DNA from: Thalassotalea euphylliae
Lineage (GTDB): Bacteria; Pseudomonadota; Gammaproteobacteria; Enterobacterales; Alteromonadaceae
Assembly: GCF_003390375.1 (NCBI RefSeq)
Contig: NZ_QUOT01000001.1
Location: 2,666,001 to 2,730,000, forward strand
DNA: 64,000 nucleotides
Direction: 5' to 3'
Part shown: in pieces, positions 8,815 to 17,040 of the stretch
Position numbering within the stretch: the first letter of the stretch is position 1
Layout of the letters: each line of letters begins with the position of its first letter
Program-made: the position numbers and the translations under genes
Notes under the pieces: model-generated
What the model saw: the letters and a program-made list of their open reading frames with translations, nothing else
What the model was told of the DNA's origin: nothing
Databases searched by the model: none

Positions 8815-9637
8815 TTATAGATTCCAATTGGTTCAGCGTGGTGATGATGGCTTGAGCACTTGCGCCGTGAGTACAAATCACGTGCTTAAGTCCATATTCC
8901 CTTGCGAGTTGTGCAATACGCGTGCTAGCAACAAACCATAAACAGGTGTTTTGCCAAAAATTATTATTATGCTCAGAATGAGTTCCATTTTGGGTTAATT
9001 GCCAAGTGCTTTCAAGTAATGCCTGACTGGTCACAATAATGCCTGTTACCCCTTGGCTACGCCACTGCTGGGCTTGATGCGGATCAAACTCGTGCCACTG
9101 GCGATAGTAACTTTCGAAATAGCGAACATTTGCACCGCGTATAACCAGTTCATTTGCCAGTAGCTCTCGGCCGCCATTGCCGCGCACAATAAGAATGTTT
9201 TTGTTGGTTACTTGGCTTAATTCAGACAGTGCCAGCATGCCTTCACTATCATGCTGAGGCGGACAAATAGCTTGCTTGATACCCAGTTGACGCAAAGCGG
9301 TAAGGGTTGCGCTACCAACGGCGACAGTAATGGCGGTGGTGGCAGTTGGCCACGTACTAAGGGGCAGTATTTGGTTCGCCCACTCGACCGCAGCTTTACT
9401 AATAAAAATAGTAATGTCGGGCAGGTGCGTCTCTAGTGTCTGGCTTAGTTGACTCTGATTGCCAGCGGCTGAATATGCAAACATCGGTTGGCAAAGGGTT
9501 TGATAGCCAGCTAAGTTAAGTTGGCTAGCTAATTGTTGAGCTTGTGGCTCAGGGCGAGTAATCAGCAATTTGGGTTTGCTTGACTTGCGTGAGTTGCTCG
9601 CCTGAAGGTGTGATTTATTGACTATGTTAGTCGCCAT
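8804..9637 (-). CDS. hemD: Uroporphyrinogen-III synthase HemD
   Basis: A 277-aa uroporphyrinogen-III synthase that cyclises hydroxymethylbilane with inversion of ring D. The fold signature is clear although sequence conservation in this family is low: LLITRPEPQAQQLASQL at the start, ITIFISKAAVEWA-like strand, the ILIVRGNGGRELLANEL motif in the middle, and GIIVTSQALLE towards the end. The ATG at 9637 overlaps the hemC stop by 11 bases. An upstream GTG (9664) would add nine residues; neither start has a strong Shine-Dalgarno, so the start is uncertain. It is in the usual hemC-hemD-hemX-hemY order. Confidence 0.9.
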   Translation of the reverse strand: MATNIVNKSHLQASNSRKSSKPKLLITRPEPQAQQLASQLNLAGYQTLCQPMFAYSAAGNQSQLSQTLETHLPDITIFISKAAVEWANQILPLSTWPTATTAITVAVGSATLTALRQLGIKQAICPPQHDSEGMLALSELSQVTNKNILIVRGNGGRELLANELVIRGANVRYFESYYRQWHEFDPHQAQQWRSQGVTGIIVTSQALLESTWQLTQNGTHSEHNNNFWQNTCLWFVASTRIAQLAREYGLKHVICTHGASAQAIITTLNQLESINDN

Positions 9638-10550
9638 AAACTTGCTGAAGAATACGCTTAGCACCTAAGCCTAATAGCGTATCGGCAAGTTTTTGACCGA
9701 TTTGCTCAGCATGCTCAACGCTACCAGTAATTTCGCTTTCGATAATTTCGCTACCGTCAACTGAACCCACTAAACCACGTAAGTACAATTCATCGTCTTC
9801 AATAATAGCGTAGCTGCCGATTGGCACTTGGCAACCGCCTTCAAGCGCACGGTTCATAGCACGTTCGGCCAGCACTCGAACACGAGTTTCTTGGCATTCT
9901 AGCGGTGCTAACAATTGCTTGATGGTTTCATCATCGGTACGGCACTCAATACCGACAGCACCTTGACCATTTGCTGGTAACATTTGCTCTGGTTCAATGT
10001 AGGCTTTAATGCGCTCGGACATTTCCAAACGAATAAGGCCTGCCGAGGCAAGGATAATCGCGTCGTACTCGCCGTCATCAAGCTTTTTCAAGCGCGTATT
10101 CACGTTGCCGCGTAAATCGCGAATCTCTAAGTCAGGACGCTGCGATTTTAGCTGACACTGACGACGTAAGCTTGAGGTGCCAACAATAGCTCCCTCTGGT
10201 AACTCGTCAATGCTGGTGTAAGTGTTTGAAACAAAGGCATCACGCGGGTCTTCACGAGGGCAAATAACTTGCAGCCCTAAACCCTCTGGAAAGTCGACAG
10301 GTACATCTTTCATCGAATGCACGGCAATATCTGCGCGCCCTTCTAGCATGGCAACTTCTAGCTCTTTAACGAACAAGCCTTTACCGCCTACCTTAGCCAG
10401 TGGCGTATCAAGAATGATATCGCCTTTGGTTGTCATTGGGACAAGTTCAACGGTGATATCTTGGTGAAAGTGCTCTAATTGAGCTTTTACGTATTCCGCT
10501 TGCCATAGGGCTAAAGCGCTTTTGCGAGTCGCGATTCTTACTGTGGTCAT
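9627..10550 (-). CDS. hemC: Porphobilinogen deaminase (hydroxymethylbilane synthase) HemC
   Basis: A 307-aa enzyme that links four porphobilinogens into hydroxymethylbilane in haem synthesis. Key features are present: N-terminal RIATRKSALALWQ, the substrate-binding HSMKDVP with catalytic Asp82, the arginine-rich SSLRRQCQL loop, and Cys240 in EGGCQVPIG, which carries the dipyrromethane cofactor. Length is within the family norm. It lies 36 bp downstream of cyaY and overlaps hemD. All catalytic residues are intact, so it should be functional. Confidence 0.98.
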   Translation of the reverse strand: MTTVRIATRKSALALWQAEYVKAQLEHFHQDITVELVPMTTKGDIILDTPLAKVGGKGLFVKELEVAMLEGRADIAVHSMKDVPVDFPEGLGLQVICPREDPRDAFVSNTYTSIDELPEGAIVGTSSLRRQCQLKSQRPDLEIRDLRGNVNTRLKKLDDGEYDAIILASAGLIRLEMSERIKAYIEPEQMLPANGQGAVGIECRTDDETIKQLLAPLECQETRVRVLAERAMNRALEGGCQVPIGSYAIIEDDELYLRGLVGSVDGSEIIESEITGSVEHAEQIGQKLADTLLGLGAKRILQQVYGD

Positions 10551-10586
10551 GATGGTCTCTTACGGCTGAGTGCTAGGAATTAGCGC

Positions 10587-10907
10587 TTACGGCTGTGCTA
10601 ACGTAATGTCAGCTTCTGCTTGTTTGGCAACGGCGGCAGACAAAAACTGCCAAAATTCATCGCCAGCACGTTTGTCACGCCATTGGTCGTTTTCTAACAC
10701 AAAGTGGTGACCATTAAACTTAGTGGCAACCCAAATTTCGTGCAGTGGCGCTTGCTTATTGATGATAATTTTACTGCCGTTCTTAAATGCCAAGGTTAGC
10801 ATGCCACCAACACCTTCGTAGTCGATGTCTGTACCACAGTCTTCAATGGCTTCTTCTACCGCGAGTAATAACTCGTCAGCAATGAAATTGTATTGGCTAT
10901 CGTTCAT
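10587..10907 (-). CDS. cyaY: Frataxin homologue CyaY
   Basis: A 106-aa bacterial frataxin, an iron-binding modulator of the IscS/IscU iron-sulfur assembly machinery. The acidic first helix (ADELLLAVEEAIEDC, then GTDIDYEGVGGMLTLAF) and the strand motif KIIINKQAPLHEIWVA followed by WRDKRAGDEFW are characteristic. In E. coli cyaY is near hemC but transcribed separately. Here it is on the same strand and 36 bp upstream of hemC, so an iron/Fe-S protein may be co-expressed with the haem pathway. It diverges from lptM across about 118 bp that should hold both promoters. Confidence 0.95.
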   Translation of the reverse strand: MNDSQYNFIADELLLAVEEAIEDCGTDIDYEGVGGMLTLAFKNGSKIIINKQAPLHEIWVATKFNGHHFVLENDQWRDKRAGDEFWQFLSAAVAKQAEADITLAQP

Positions 10908-11025
10908 TTATCAGATCCAAGAGTGATAACACTTGTATTTGTAGATGTGCATGTGCGTATAATACCAGTCACATGCCGTAATACCAGCGTATTACCTTAA
11001 TTTTTGCCTGCTAACTTATTAAAAA

Positions 11026-11166
11026 ATGAAAACAAAACTTAACCGAATTTGTGCCTGCTTTTTTGTACTTTGTCTGCTTGCTGGTTGTGGCTTAAAAGCG
11101 CCACTTTATCAAACGCCAGAGCAGCCTGAGCAAGAACAGCCAGTATCGGATGCAGGAGAAAACTAA
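11026..11166 (+). CDS. lptM: Small lipoprotein LptM (YifL)
   Basis: A 46-aa lipoprotein. The basic start MKTKLNR, hydrophobic core and lipobox LAGC (Cys21) are followed by GLKAPLY, the invariant signature of LptM/YifL, and a short Glu/Gln/Pro tail. In E. coli LptM binds the LptD-LptE translocon at the outer membrane and assists disulfide maturation of LptD. The stop overlaps the lysA start (TAATG), so the two genes are translationally coupled. The order lptM-(lysA)-dapF is typical for gammaproteobacteria. Confidence 0.93.
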   Translation: MKTKLNRICACFFVLCLLAGCGLKAPLYQTPEQPEQEQPVSDAGEN

Positions 11167-12413
11167 TGGATTATTTTAACTATCAAGGTGACTCCTTGTA
11201 TGCCGAAGCGTGCGCTGTTACTGAGCTGGCAAAACAATATCAAACGCCGCTTTATGTCTACTCGCGCGCGACAATTGAACGTCACTGGCATGCCTTTGAT
11301 CAAGCGGCAGGTGAGCTCCCTCACCTGGTATGTTATGCGGTTAAGGCGAATAGCAACTTAGCGGTGCTGAACGTGATGGCGCGTTTAGGCTCAGGTTTTG
11401 ACATCGTTTCCAAGGGCGAATTAGCCCGCGTGATAGCTGCTGGTGGTGACCCTGCTAAAGTAGTTTTCTCTGGAGTAGGTAAAACCTCTGACGAAATCGC
11501 TTATGCCCTATCCCACGGTATTTACTGTTTTAATATTGAATCTGCTGCTGAACTAGAGCGCATCAATCACGTTGCGGGTAAGGCGGGCAAAAAGGCACCT
11601 GTGTCATTTCGCGTTAATCCAGATGTTGATGCTGGCACACACCCTTATATTTCAACTGGCTTAAAAGAAAATAAGTTTGGTATTAGCATTGAAGAAGCTC
11701 CAGCGCTTTATCAACACGCAGCGACACTTGCCAATGTCGACATTAAAGGGGTTGATTGTCATATTGGCTCGCAGCTAACCGAAGTACAGCCGTTTTTAGA
11801 CGCACTCGACCGTGTATTAGTGTTGGTTGATACCCTTGCCGAACAAGGTATTAAGCTTTCTCATATCGATGTTGGGGGCGGCTTAGGCGTTTGTTATAAC
11901 GATGAACAACCACCGCATCCTAATGAATACGCGAAAGCGATTGCAGAGAAAATTGCCGGTCGCAATATTACCCTAATTTACGAGCCGGGCCGCGCCATAA
12001 TGGCCAACGCTGGTATTTTGGTGACCGAAGTTGAATTCTTAAAAACCAATCAAGACAAACACTTTGCCATTGTTGACGCCGCGATGAACGACTTGCTGCG
12101 ACCATCACTTTATCAGGCATGGCAGAATATTATTCCTGTTGAGCAGCGCCAAGATGAGCCGAACATCAATTACGATATTGTTGGGCCAATTTGTGAAACG
12201 GGTGATTTTCTCGGTAAAGACCGCGAATTAGCGATTAAAGCTGGTGATTTATTGGCGGTACGCTCGGCCGGTGCTTATGGCTTTACCATGAGTTCTAATT
12301 ACAACAGTCGTCCACGTGTCGCTGAAGTTATGGTTGATGGCGACACCAGTACCCTAGTAAGAGAGCGCGAAACGATTGAGCAACTGTGGCAGGGTGAGCA
12401 CCTTTTACCTTAG
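11166..12413 (+). CDS. lysA: Diaminopimelate decarboxylase LysA
   Basis: A 415-aa PLP enzyme of fold type III that converts meso-diaminopimelate to lysine. The PLP lysine is Lys60 in YAVKANSN, and later motifs include the CHIGSQL strand, the glycine-rich HIDVGGGLGV, EPGRAIMANAG and the C-terminal catalytic cysteine motif CETGDFLGKDR. It sits between lptM and dapF, so the last two steps of the lysine pathway (epimerase and decarboxylase) are encoded together. No lysine riboswitch is visible upstream; the leader is only the short lptM gene. Confidence 0.98.
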   Translation: MDYFNYQGDSLYAEACAVTELAKQYQTPLYVYSRATIERHWHAFDQAAGELPHLVCYAVKANSNLAVLNVMARLGSGFDIVSKGELARVIAAGGDPAKVVFSGVGKTSDEIAYALSHGIYCFNIESAAELERINHVAGKAGKKAPVSFRVNPDVDAGTHPYISTGLKENKFGISIEEAPALYQHAATLANVDIKGVDCHIGSQLTEVQPFLDALDRVLVLVDTLAEQGIKLSHIDVGGGLGVCYNDEQPPHPNEYAKAIAEKIAGRNITLIYEPGRAIMANAGILVTEVEFLKTNQDKHFAIVDAAMNDLLRPSLYQAWQNIIPVEQRQDEPNINYDIVGPICETGDFLGKDRELAIKAGDLLAVRSAGAYGFTMSSNYNSRPRVAEVMVDGDTSTLVRERETIEQLWQGEHLLP

Positions 12414-12471
12414 TCGTCAGCATCATCAACGACTAACAACAGCTAATAAGAAGTAAAGAAAGACACTAAAT

Positions 12472-13302
12472 ATGCTGGTTAATTTTTCAAAAATGCACGG
12501 CTTGGGCAATGACTTTATGGTCATTGATAATGTTACCCAGAACGTATACTTGCCGAATGATCAAATAAAAAAACTGGCAAACCGCAATTTCGGCGTTGGC
12601 TTTGATCAACTCTTGGTTGTTGAGCCCCCTTATGACCCTGATTTAGATTTTCACTACCGTATTTTCAACGCTGATGGCAGTGAAGTTGGCCAATGTGGCA
12701 ATGGTGCTCGCTGTTTTGCTCGCTTTGTTCGCAGCAAAGGGCTGACTAACCGCAATAAGATTCGCGTTTCAACTTCGTCTGGCAAAATGACGCTTTACGT
12801 TGAGCGTGATGGCAATGTCTCAGTGAATATGCCAACACCTCAATTTGAACCTGCACAAATTCCCTTTAAAGCGCAAAAGGTTGAAGGCACCTACATTATG
12901 CGCACCGAGCACGAAACTGTGCTGTGTGGCGCCGTTTCTATGGGCAATTCACACTGCGTGCTGACCGTTGATGATATTAACACTGCGCCTGTAGACACCT
13001 TAGGGCGAGAGCTATCCACCCACGAGCGATTTCCAAAAGAAGTCAATGTTGGCTTTATGCAGGTGGTTTCACCTGACTTTATTAAATTGCGCGTTTTTGA
13101 GCGTGGTGCTGGTGAAACCTTAGCATGCGGCAGCGGCGCATGTGCGGCCGTGGTGATTGGTCAAACGCAGAAAAAATTGAATAAACAAGTTACTGTTGAA
13201 TTGCCTGGCGGTAAACTACGGATATTTTGGAAGGGTCCAGGCCACCCGGTGAAAATGTCTGGCCCGGCTGCTCATGTTTTTGATGGTCAAATACATATAT
13301 GA
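12472..13302 (+). CDS. dapF: Diaminopimelate epimerase DapF
   Basis: A 276-aa cofactor-independent epimerase that interconverts LL- and meso-diaminopimelate for lysine and peptidoglycan. Both catalytic cysteines are in place: the first in GQCGNGARC and the second in LACGSGACA. The N-terminal KMHGLGNDF motif confirms the family. A 58-bp gap separates it from lysA and its stop overlaps the downstream DUF484 gene by four bases (ATGA). Confidence 0.98.
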   Translation: MLVNFSKMHGLGNDFMVIDNVTQNVYLPNDQIKKLANRNFGVGFDQLLVVEPPYDPDLDFHYRIFNADGSEVGQCGNGARCFARFVRSKGLTNRNKIRVSTSSGKMTLYVERDGNVSVNMPTPQFEPAQIPFKAQKVEGTYIMRTEHETVLCGAVSMGNSHCVLTVDDINTAPVDTLGRELSTHERFPKEVNVGFMQVVSPDFIKLRVFERGAGETLACGSGACAAVVIGQTQKKLNKQVTVELPGGKLRIFWKGPGHPVKMSGPAAHVFDGQIHI

Positions 13303-13997
13303 ATGAACAAAACCCGTTACACGCCGACGATTTGCCGTTAACAGACGATCTCGTTGTGCGTTACCTTGAAGATAACCCTGAGTTTTTTAGCCGCAACCCA
13401 TCATTGATTACGTCTTTGCGTTTGCAAGACCCGCATCGTGGCACGGTTTCACTGGTAGAACGTCAACAAACCCAGCTAAGACAGAAAATTCAAGGGCTTG
13501 AGGAAGAAATAACTCAGTTGATGTCAGTAGCCAACAATAACGAGCAACTGTTTCGCTTGTACAGCGATTTGTATTTGCAGCTAATTGACAGCAAAAATGT
13601 CACACAGTTATTAGATATTCTTGCACGTGCAACCTTAGAGCTGCTTTCTCTGTCAGGATTAAAATTATGGTTAACGCCTAGTTTTATCGCTAACCATGCA
13701 ACGCCAGCACACGACAGCGTGATCGTAAACGACTGTCAGTCGGTCATCGAAACGCGCTTAGCAAACGAAGGTTATTATTTTGGTCGATTGCAGCAAAGTG
13801 AACTACAACAAATATTTGGTCACGGATTTGCGGGCTCAGTGGTGCTAATTAAGCTCGAGCATGCTGGTCAAGATATCGGGTTTTTAGCGATTAGCTCGCA
13901 AGATGCCGATCACTTTGATCCGCGTATGGATACCTTGTTGCTTAGCCAATTCCAAAAGCTAGTGGCTAAACTGTTATTTCAACATCTTGAACAATAA
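13299..13997 (+). CDS. DUF484 family (YigA-like) GAF-fold protein
   Basis: A 232-aa member of the DUF484 family. The N-terminal helical segment DDLVVRYLEDNPEFFSRNPSL is the family hallmark; a coiled coil (LVERQQTQLRQKIQGLEEEI) and a GAF-like domain follow. Family function is unknown, although it is nearly always next to dapF and xerC. Here it overlaps dapF by four bases but is followed by a hairpin and a HAD gene instead of xerC. It is likely cytoplasmic, with no signal or membrane segment. Confidence 0.9.
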   Translation: MNEQNPLHADDLPLTDDLVVRYLEDNPEFFSRNPSLITSLRLQDPHRGTVSLVERQQTQLRQKIQGLEEEITQLMSVANNNEQLFRLYSDLYLQLIDSKNVTQLLDILARATLELLSLSGLKLWLTPSFIANHATPAHDSVIVNDCQSVIETRLANEGYYFGRLQQSELQQIFGHGFAGSVVLIKLEHAGQDIGFLAISSQDADHFDPRMDTLLLSQFQKLVAKLLFQHLEQ

Positions 13998-14014
13998 CAT
14001 CTGCCATTTCTAAG

Positions 14015-14039
14015 CCTTGCGCTATAACTTAGCGTAAGG
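14015..14039 (+). terminator. Hairpin between the DUF484 gene and yigB
   Basis: A ten-base-pair stem CCTTGCGCTA / TAGCGTAAGG (one G-T pair) with loop TAACT, followed only by TTTGACT. It could be a weak terminator or a processing hairpin. It occupies the 81-bp gap where xerC is found in related genomes. Confidence 0.5.
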
Positions 14040-14078
14040 TTTGACTGAATATTAAATGATTGGCAAAGGTGTCAGCAC

Positions 14079-14813
14079 TTGAAATTTTACCGTACGTTAA
14101 AGCCCATCAAGGCTATCAGCTTTGATTTAGACGACACGCTCTACAGCAACCGCCCTGTAATGGTTGCCACCGAGCGTGCTATGCTCGGCTACTTTCAACA
14201 ATTATTGTCACCACTATTAGCTGGCAAAACCGTTACTTTTGATCGTCATTTTTGGCAATCACATCGCACCGCAGCGGTTGAGCAAAACCCTGAAATAAGA
14301 CACGATGTTACAGCATTGCGTTTAGCCACCTACCAACTTGGTATTGCAAGTTTGGGAGTGAAAAAGGAACAAGCCAAATCACTCGCAGAACAAGCGATGG
14401 CACACTTTTTAGCAATCCGTAGCAATTTTTCGGTGCCAACTAGCAGCATTGAGCTGTTACAACAGCTTAGAGAACATGTGCCTGTTGTGGCCATCAGCAA
14501 CGGTAATGTTGATACTCAAGCAATTGGTCTAAAAGACCAGTTTGACCATATTTACCACGCGGGCAATGGCCTAAAAATGAAGCCTGCTGGCGACTTATTT
14601 GAACAAGCGGCACAAGATTTAGCGATTGCTTGCGAGCATATACTACATGTCGGCGATTGTGGTCGTGCAGATATTCTTGGTGCGCTACGCGCAGGTTGCC
14701 AAGCCGCTTGGTTGTCTTGCTATGATGTTGGCAAACCCTTGAAAGTTTTACCCCATATTGAGCTAAGTGATGTGACTGAATTAGCAGGCTTAGCCCCCCA
14801 CTTGAGTTCCTAA
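14079..14813 (+). CDS. yigB: HAD-superfamily phosphatase YigB-like
   Basis: A 244-aa HAD hydrolase resembling E. coli YigB, which dephosphorylates 5-amino-6-(5-phosphoribitylamino)uracil in riboflavin synthesis. Motif I is FDLDDTLYSN with the nucleophile Asp, motif II is AISNGN, motif III contains the GLKMKPAGD lysine, and motif IV is HVGDCGRADILGA. The best start is a TTG at 14079, nine bases after AAAGG; no in-frame ATG exists upstream. It lies between DUF484 and uvrD, the normal yigB location. Confidence 0.88.
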   Translation: MKFYRTLKPIKAISFDLDDTLYSNRPVMVATERAMLGYFQQLLSPLLAGKTVTFDRHFWQSHRTAAVEQNPEIRHDVTALRLATYQLGIASLGVKKEQAKSLAEQAMAHFLAIRSNFSVPTSSIELLQQLREHVPVVAISNGNVDTQAIGLKDQFDHIYHAGNGLKMKPAGDLFEQAAQDLAIACEHILHVGDCGRADILGALRAGCQAAWLSCYDVGKPLKVLPHIELSDVTELAGLAPHLSS

Positions 14814-14829
14814 TCTGAGTTTCAAAATA

Positions 14830-17007
14830 ATGGATGTTTCTGATCTATTAGACGGCTTAAATGACAAGCAGCGCGAAGCCGTCGCTGCACCTTTACAAAA
14901 TATGCTCGTGCTGGCAGGCGCAGGCAGTGGCAAAACACGTGTCTTAGTACAACGTATCGCTTGGTTAATGCGTATTGAGCAAGCGTCGCCGCATAGTATT
15001 TTGGCGGTAACCTTTACCAACAAAGCCGCCTCAGAAATGCGTGCCCGTGTTGAGCAAACCACAGGCGGTAATGTGTTTGGTATGTGGCTAGGTACTTTCC
15101 ATGGCCTAGCTCACCGTTTGTTGCGCATGCACTTTCAAGAGGCCAGCTTGCCACAGAGCTTCCAAGTGCTAGATTCTGATGATCAATTGCGCTTAGTCAA
15201 GCGCACTATTCGCGCGCTCAACCTAGACGAGAAAAAATGGCCGGCTAAGCAAGCGGTTTGGTATATCAACGGCAAAAAAGATGAAGGGTTAAGACCTAAA
15301 CACCTTGATGCTCAGTTTGATCCGACCGAGCAAACCTTTATTAATATTTACCAAAGTTACCAAGATGCATGTGACCGCGCTGGCTTAGTTGATTTTGCTG
15401 AGCTCTTGTTGCGTGCGCATGAGCTGTGGCTTGAACACCCTGCGTTACTTAATCATTACCAGCAGCGCTTTCAGCACATTTTGGTTGACGAATTCCAAGA
15501 CACTAACGCGATTCAATATGCTTGGCTGACCATGCTTGGTAAAGATCAAATCAAGGTCATGATTGTTGGTGACGATGATCAGTCAATTTACGGTTGGCGT
15601 GGTGCTAAAATCGAAAATATTCAGCGCTTCCTTGATGATTACCCGAAAGCAGAAACGATTCGTTTAGAACAAAACTATCGCTCTACCGCTAACATTCTAA
15701 ATGCATCAAACAAGTTAATAGCCAACAACAATAATCGCCTTGGTAAAGAACTGTGGACGCAAGACACGGCCGGCGAAAAAATCTCGATTTATACAGCCTT
15801 TAATGAAATCGACGAAGCTCGCTTTATAGCTGGTCGCATCAATACTTGGCGTGAAGAAAATGGCTCGCTTGATGATGTCGCCATTTTATATCGCAGTAAC
15901 GCGCAATCACGCCTACTAGAAGAGGCCTTACTGCAAGCACAACTGCCCTACCGCATTTATGGCGGTTTACGCTTCTTCGAGCGCCAAGAAATTAAAGATG
16001 CGCTCGCTTATATGCGCCTAATTAATAATCGTGACGATGACGCCTCGTTCGAGCGCATTATCAACACGCCAACTCGTGGCATTGGCAACCAAAGCCTAGC
16101 GTTGATTCGCGACGCCGCAAAATCGATGGAAGTTACTTTGTGGCGAGCGTGTCAGAATATGCTGGCCGAACAAAGCATTAAAGGCCGTGCAGCAAACGCC
16201 ATTACGAACTTTATTAACCTGATTGATCAGCTTGAAGATGACTCGGCGGCATTAGATTTAGATCAACAAGTGAACTTTGTTATCGGTCATAGCGGTCTTA
16301 AAGCTATGTACCAAGCAGAAAAAGGCGAACGAGCGCAGGCACGCATTGAAAACTTAAACGAATTAGTAACGGCTTGCCAAACCTTTGTGCAAGAACCAGA
16401 ACTGGAAGAAGAACAAACTAAGTTAACGGCTTTTCTAACTCATGCTTCACTTGAGGCAGGTGAGTCGCAAGCAGATGAATACGAACCGGCGGTGCAGTTA
16501 ATGACGATGCACTCTGCGAAAGGTTTGGAGTTTCCGCTGGTCTTTATTGCTGGTTTAGAGGAGGGTATGTTCCCTTCTCAACAGTCGCAAGAAGATATTA
16601 GTCGTCTAGAAGAAGAGCGACGCCTATGTTACGTTGGCATGACAAGGGCAATGCACAAGCTATACTTATGTCATGCTGAAAGTCGGCGCCTATATGGTCA
16701 AGAAAAGTACCATAAGCCGAGTCGTTTTTTACGCGAGTTACCACAAGAGTGTGTAGAAGAGATACGCTTGCAAAGTCAGGTTTCACGACCAGCTTCAAGC
16801 GGCAGGTTTTCTGCGACCTTAACCACGGAGTCTTTTGACAATACAGGGTTTAGCCTTGGGCAACGAGTGATGCATCAAAAGTTTGGTGAAGGTGTGGTAC
16901 TTAATTATGAAGGAGCAGGTGCTCAAAGCCGTATTCAGGTTAATTTTGAGCAAGTGGGTATCAAATGGTTAGTTGTTTCGTACGCTAACTTAACATCAAT
17001 TAACTAG
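14830..17007 (+). CDS. uvrD: DNA helicase II UvrD
   Basis: A 725-aa superfamily 1A 3'-5' helicase for nucleotide excision and mismatch repair. The motifs appear in order: Walker A AGAGSGKT near residue 30, motif Ia TFTNKAASEM, motif II VDEFQDTN, motif III GDDDQSIYGWRGA, motif IV QNYRS, motif V TMHSAKGLEF and motif VI YVGMTRA. The C-terminal tail (FSLGQRVMHQKFGEGVVLN) is the Tudor-like RNA-polymerase interaction domain. The length matches E. coli UvrD (720 aa). It starts 16 bp after yigB and is likely in the same unit. Confidence 0.98.
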   Translation: MDVSDLLDGLNDKQREAVAAPLQNMLVLAGAGSGKTRVLVQRIAWLMRIEQASPHSILAVTFTNKAASEMRARVEQTTGGNVFGMWLGTFHGLAHRLLRMHFQEASLPQSFQVLDSDDQLRLVKRTIRALNLDEKKWPAKQAVWYINGKKDEGLRPKHLDAQFDPTEQTFINIYQSYQDACDRAGLVDFAELLLRAHELWLEHPALLNHYQQRFQHILVDEFQDTNAIQYAWLTMLGKDQIKVMIVGDDDQSIYGWRGAKIENIQRFLDDYPKAETIRLEQNYRSTANILNASNKLIANNNNRLGKELWTQDTAGEKISIYTAFNEIDEARFIAGRINTWREENGSLDDVAILYRSNAQSRLLEEALLQAQLPYRIYGGLRFFERQEIKDALAYMRLINNRDDDASFERIINTPTRGIGNQSLALIRDAAKSMEVTLWRACQNMLAEQSIKGRAANAITNFINLIDQLEDDSAALDLDQQVNFVIGHSGLKAMYQAEKGERAQARIENLNELVTACQTFVQEPELEEEQTKLTAFLTHASLEAGESQADEYEPAVQLMTMHSAKGLEFPLVFIAGLEEGMFPSQQSQEDISRLEEERRLCYVGMTRAMHKLYLCHAESRRLYGQEKYHKPSRFLRELPQECVEEIRLQSQVSRPASSGRFSATLTTESFDNTGFSLGQRVMHQKFGEGVVLNYEGAGAQSRIQVNFEQVGIKWLVVSYANLTSIN

Positions 17008-17040
17008 CTCAGTTCATATGAGTAGGAGTATCGAGAGATA

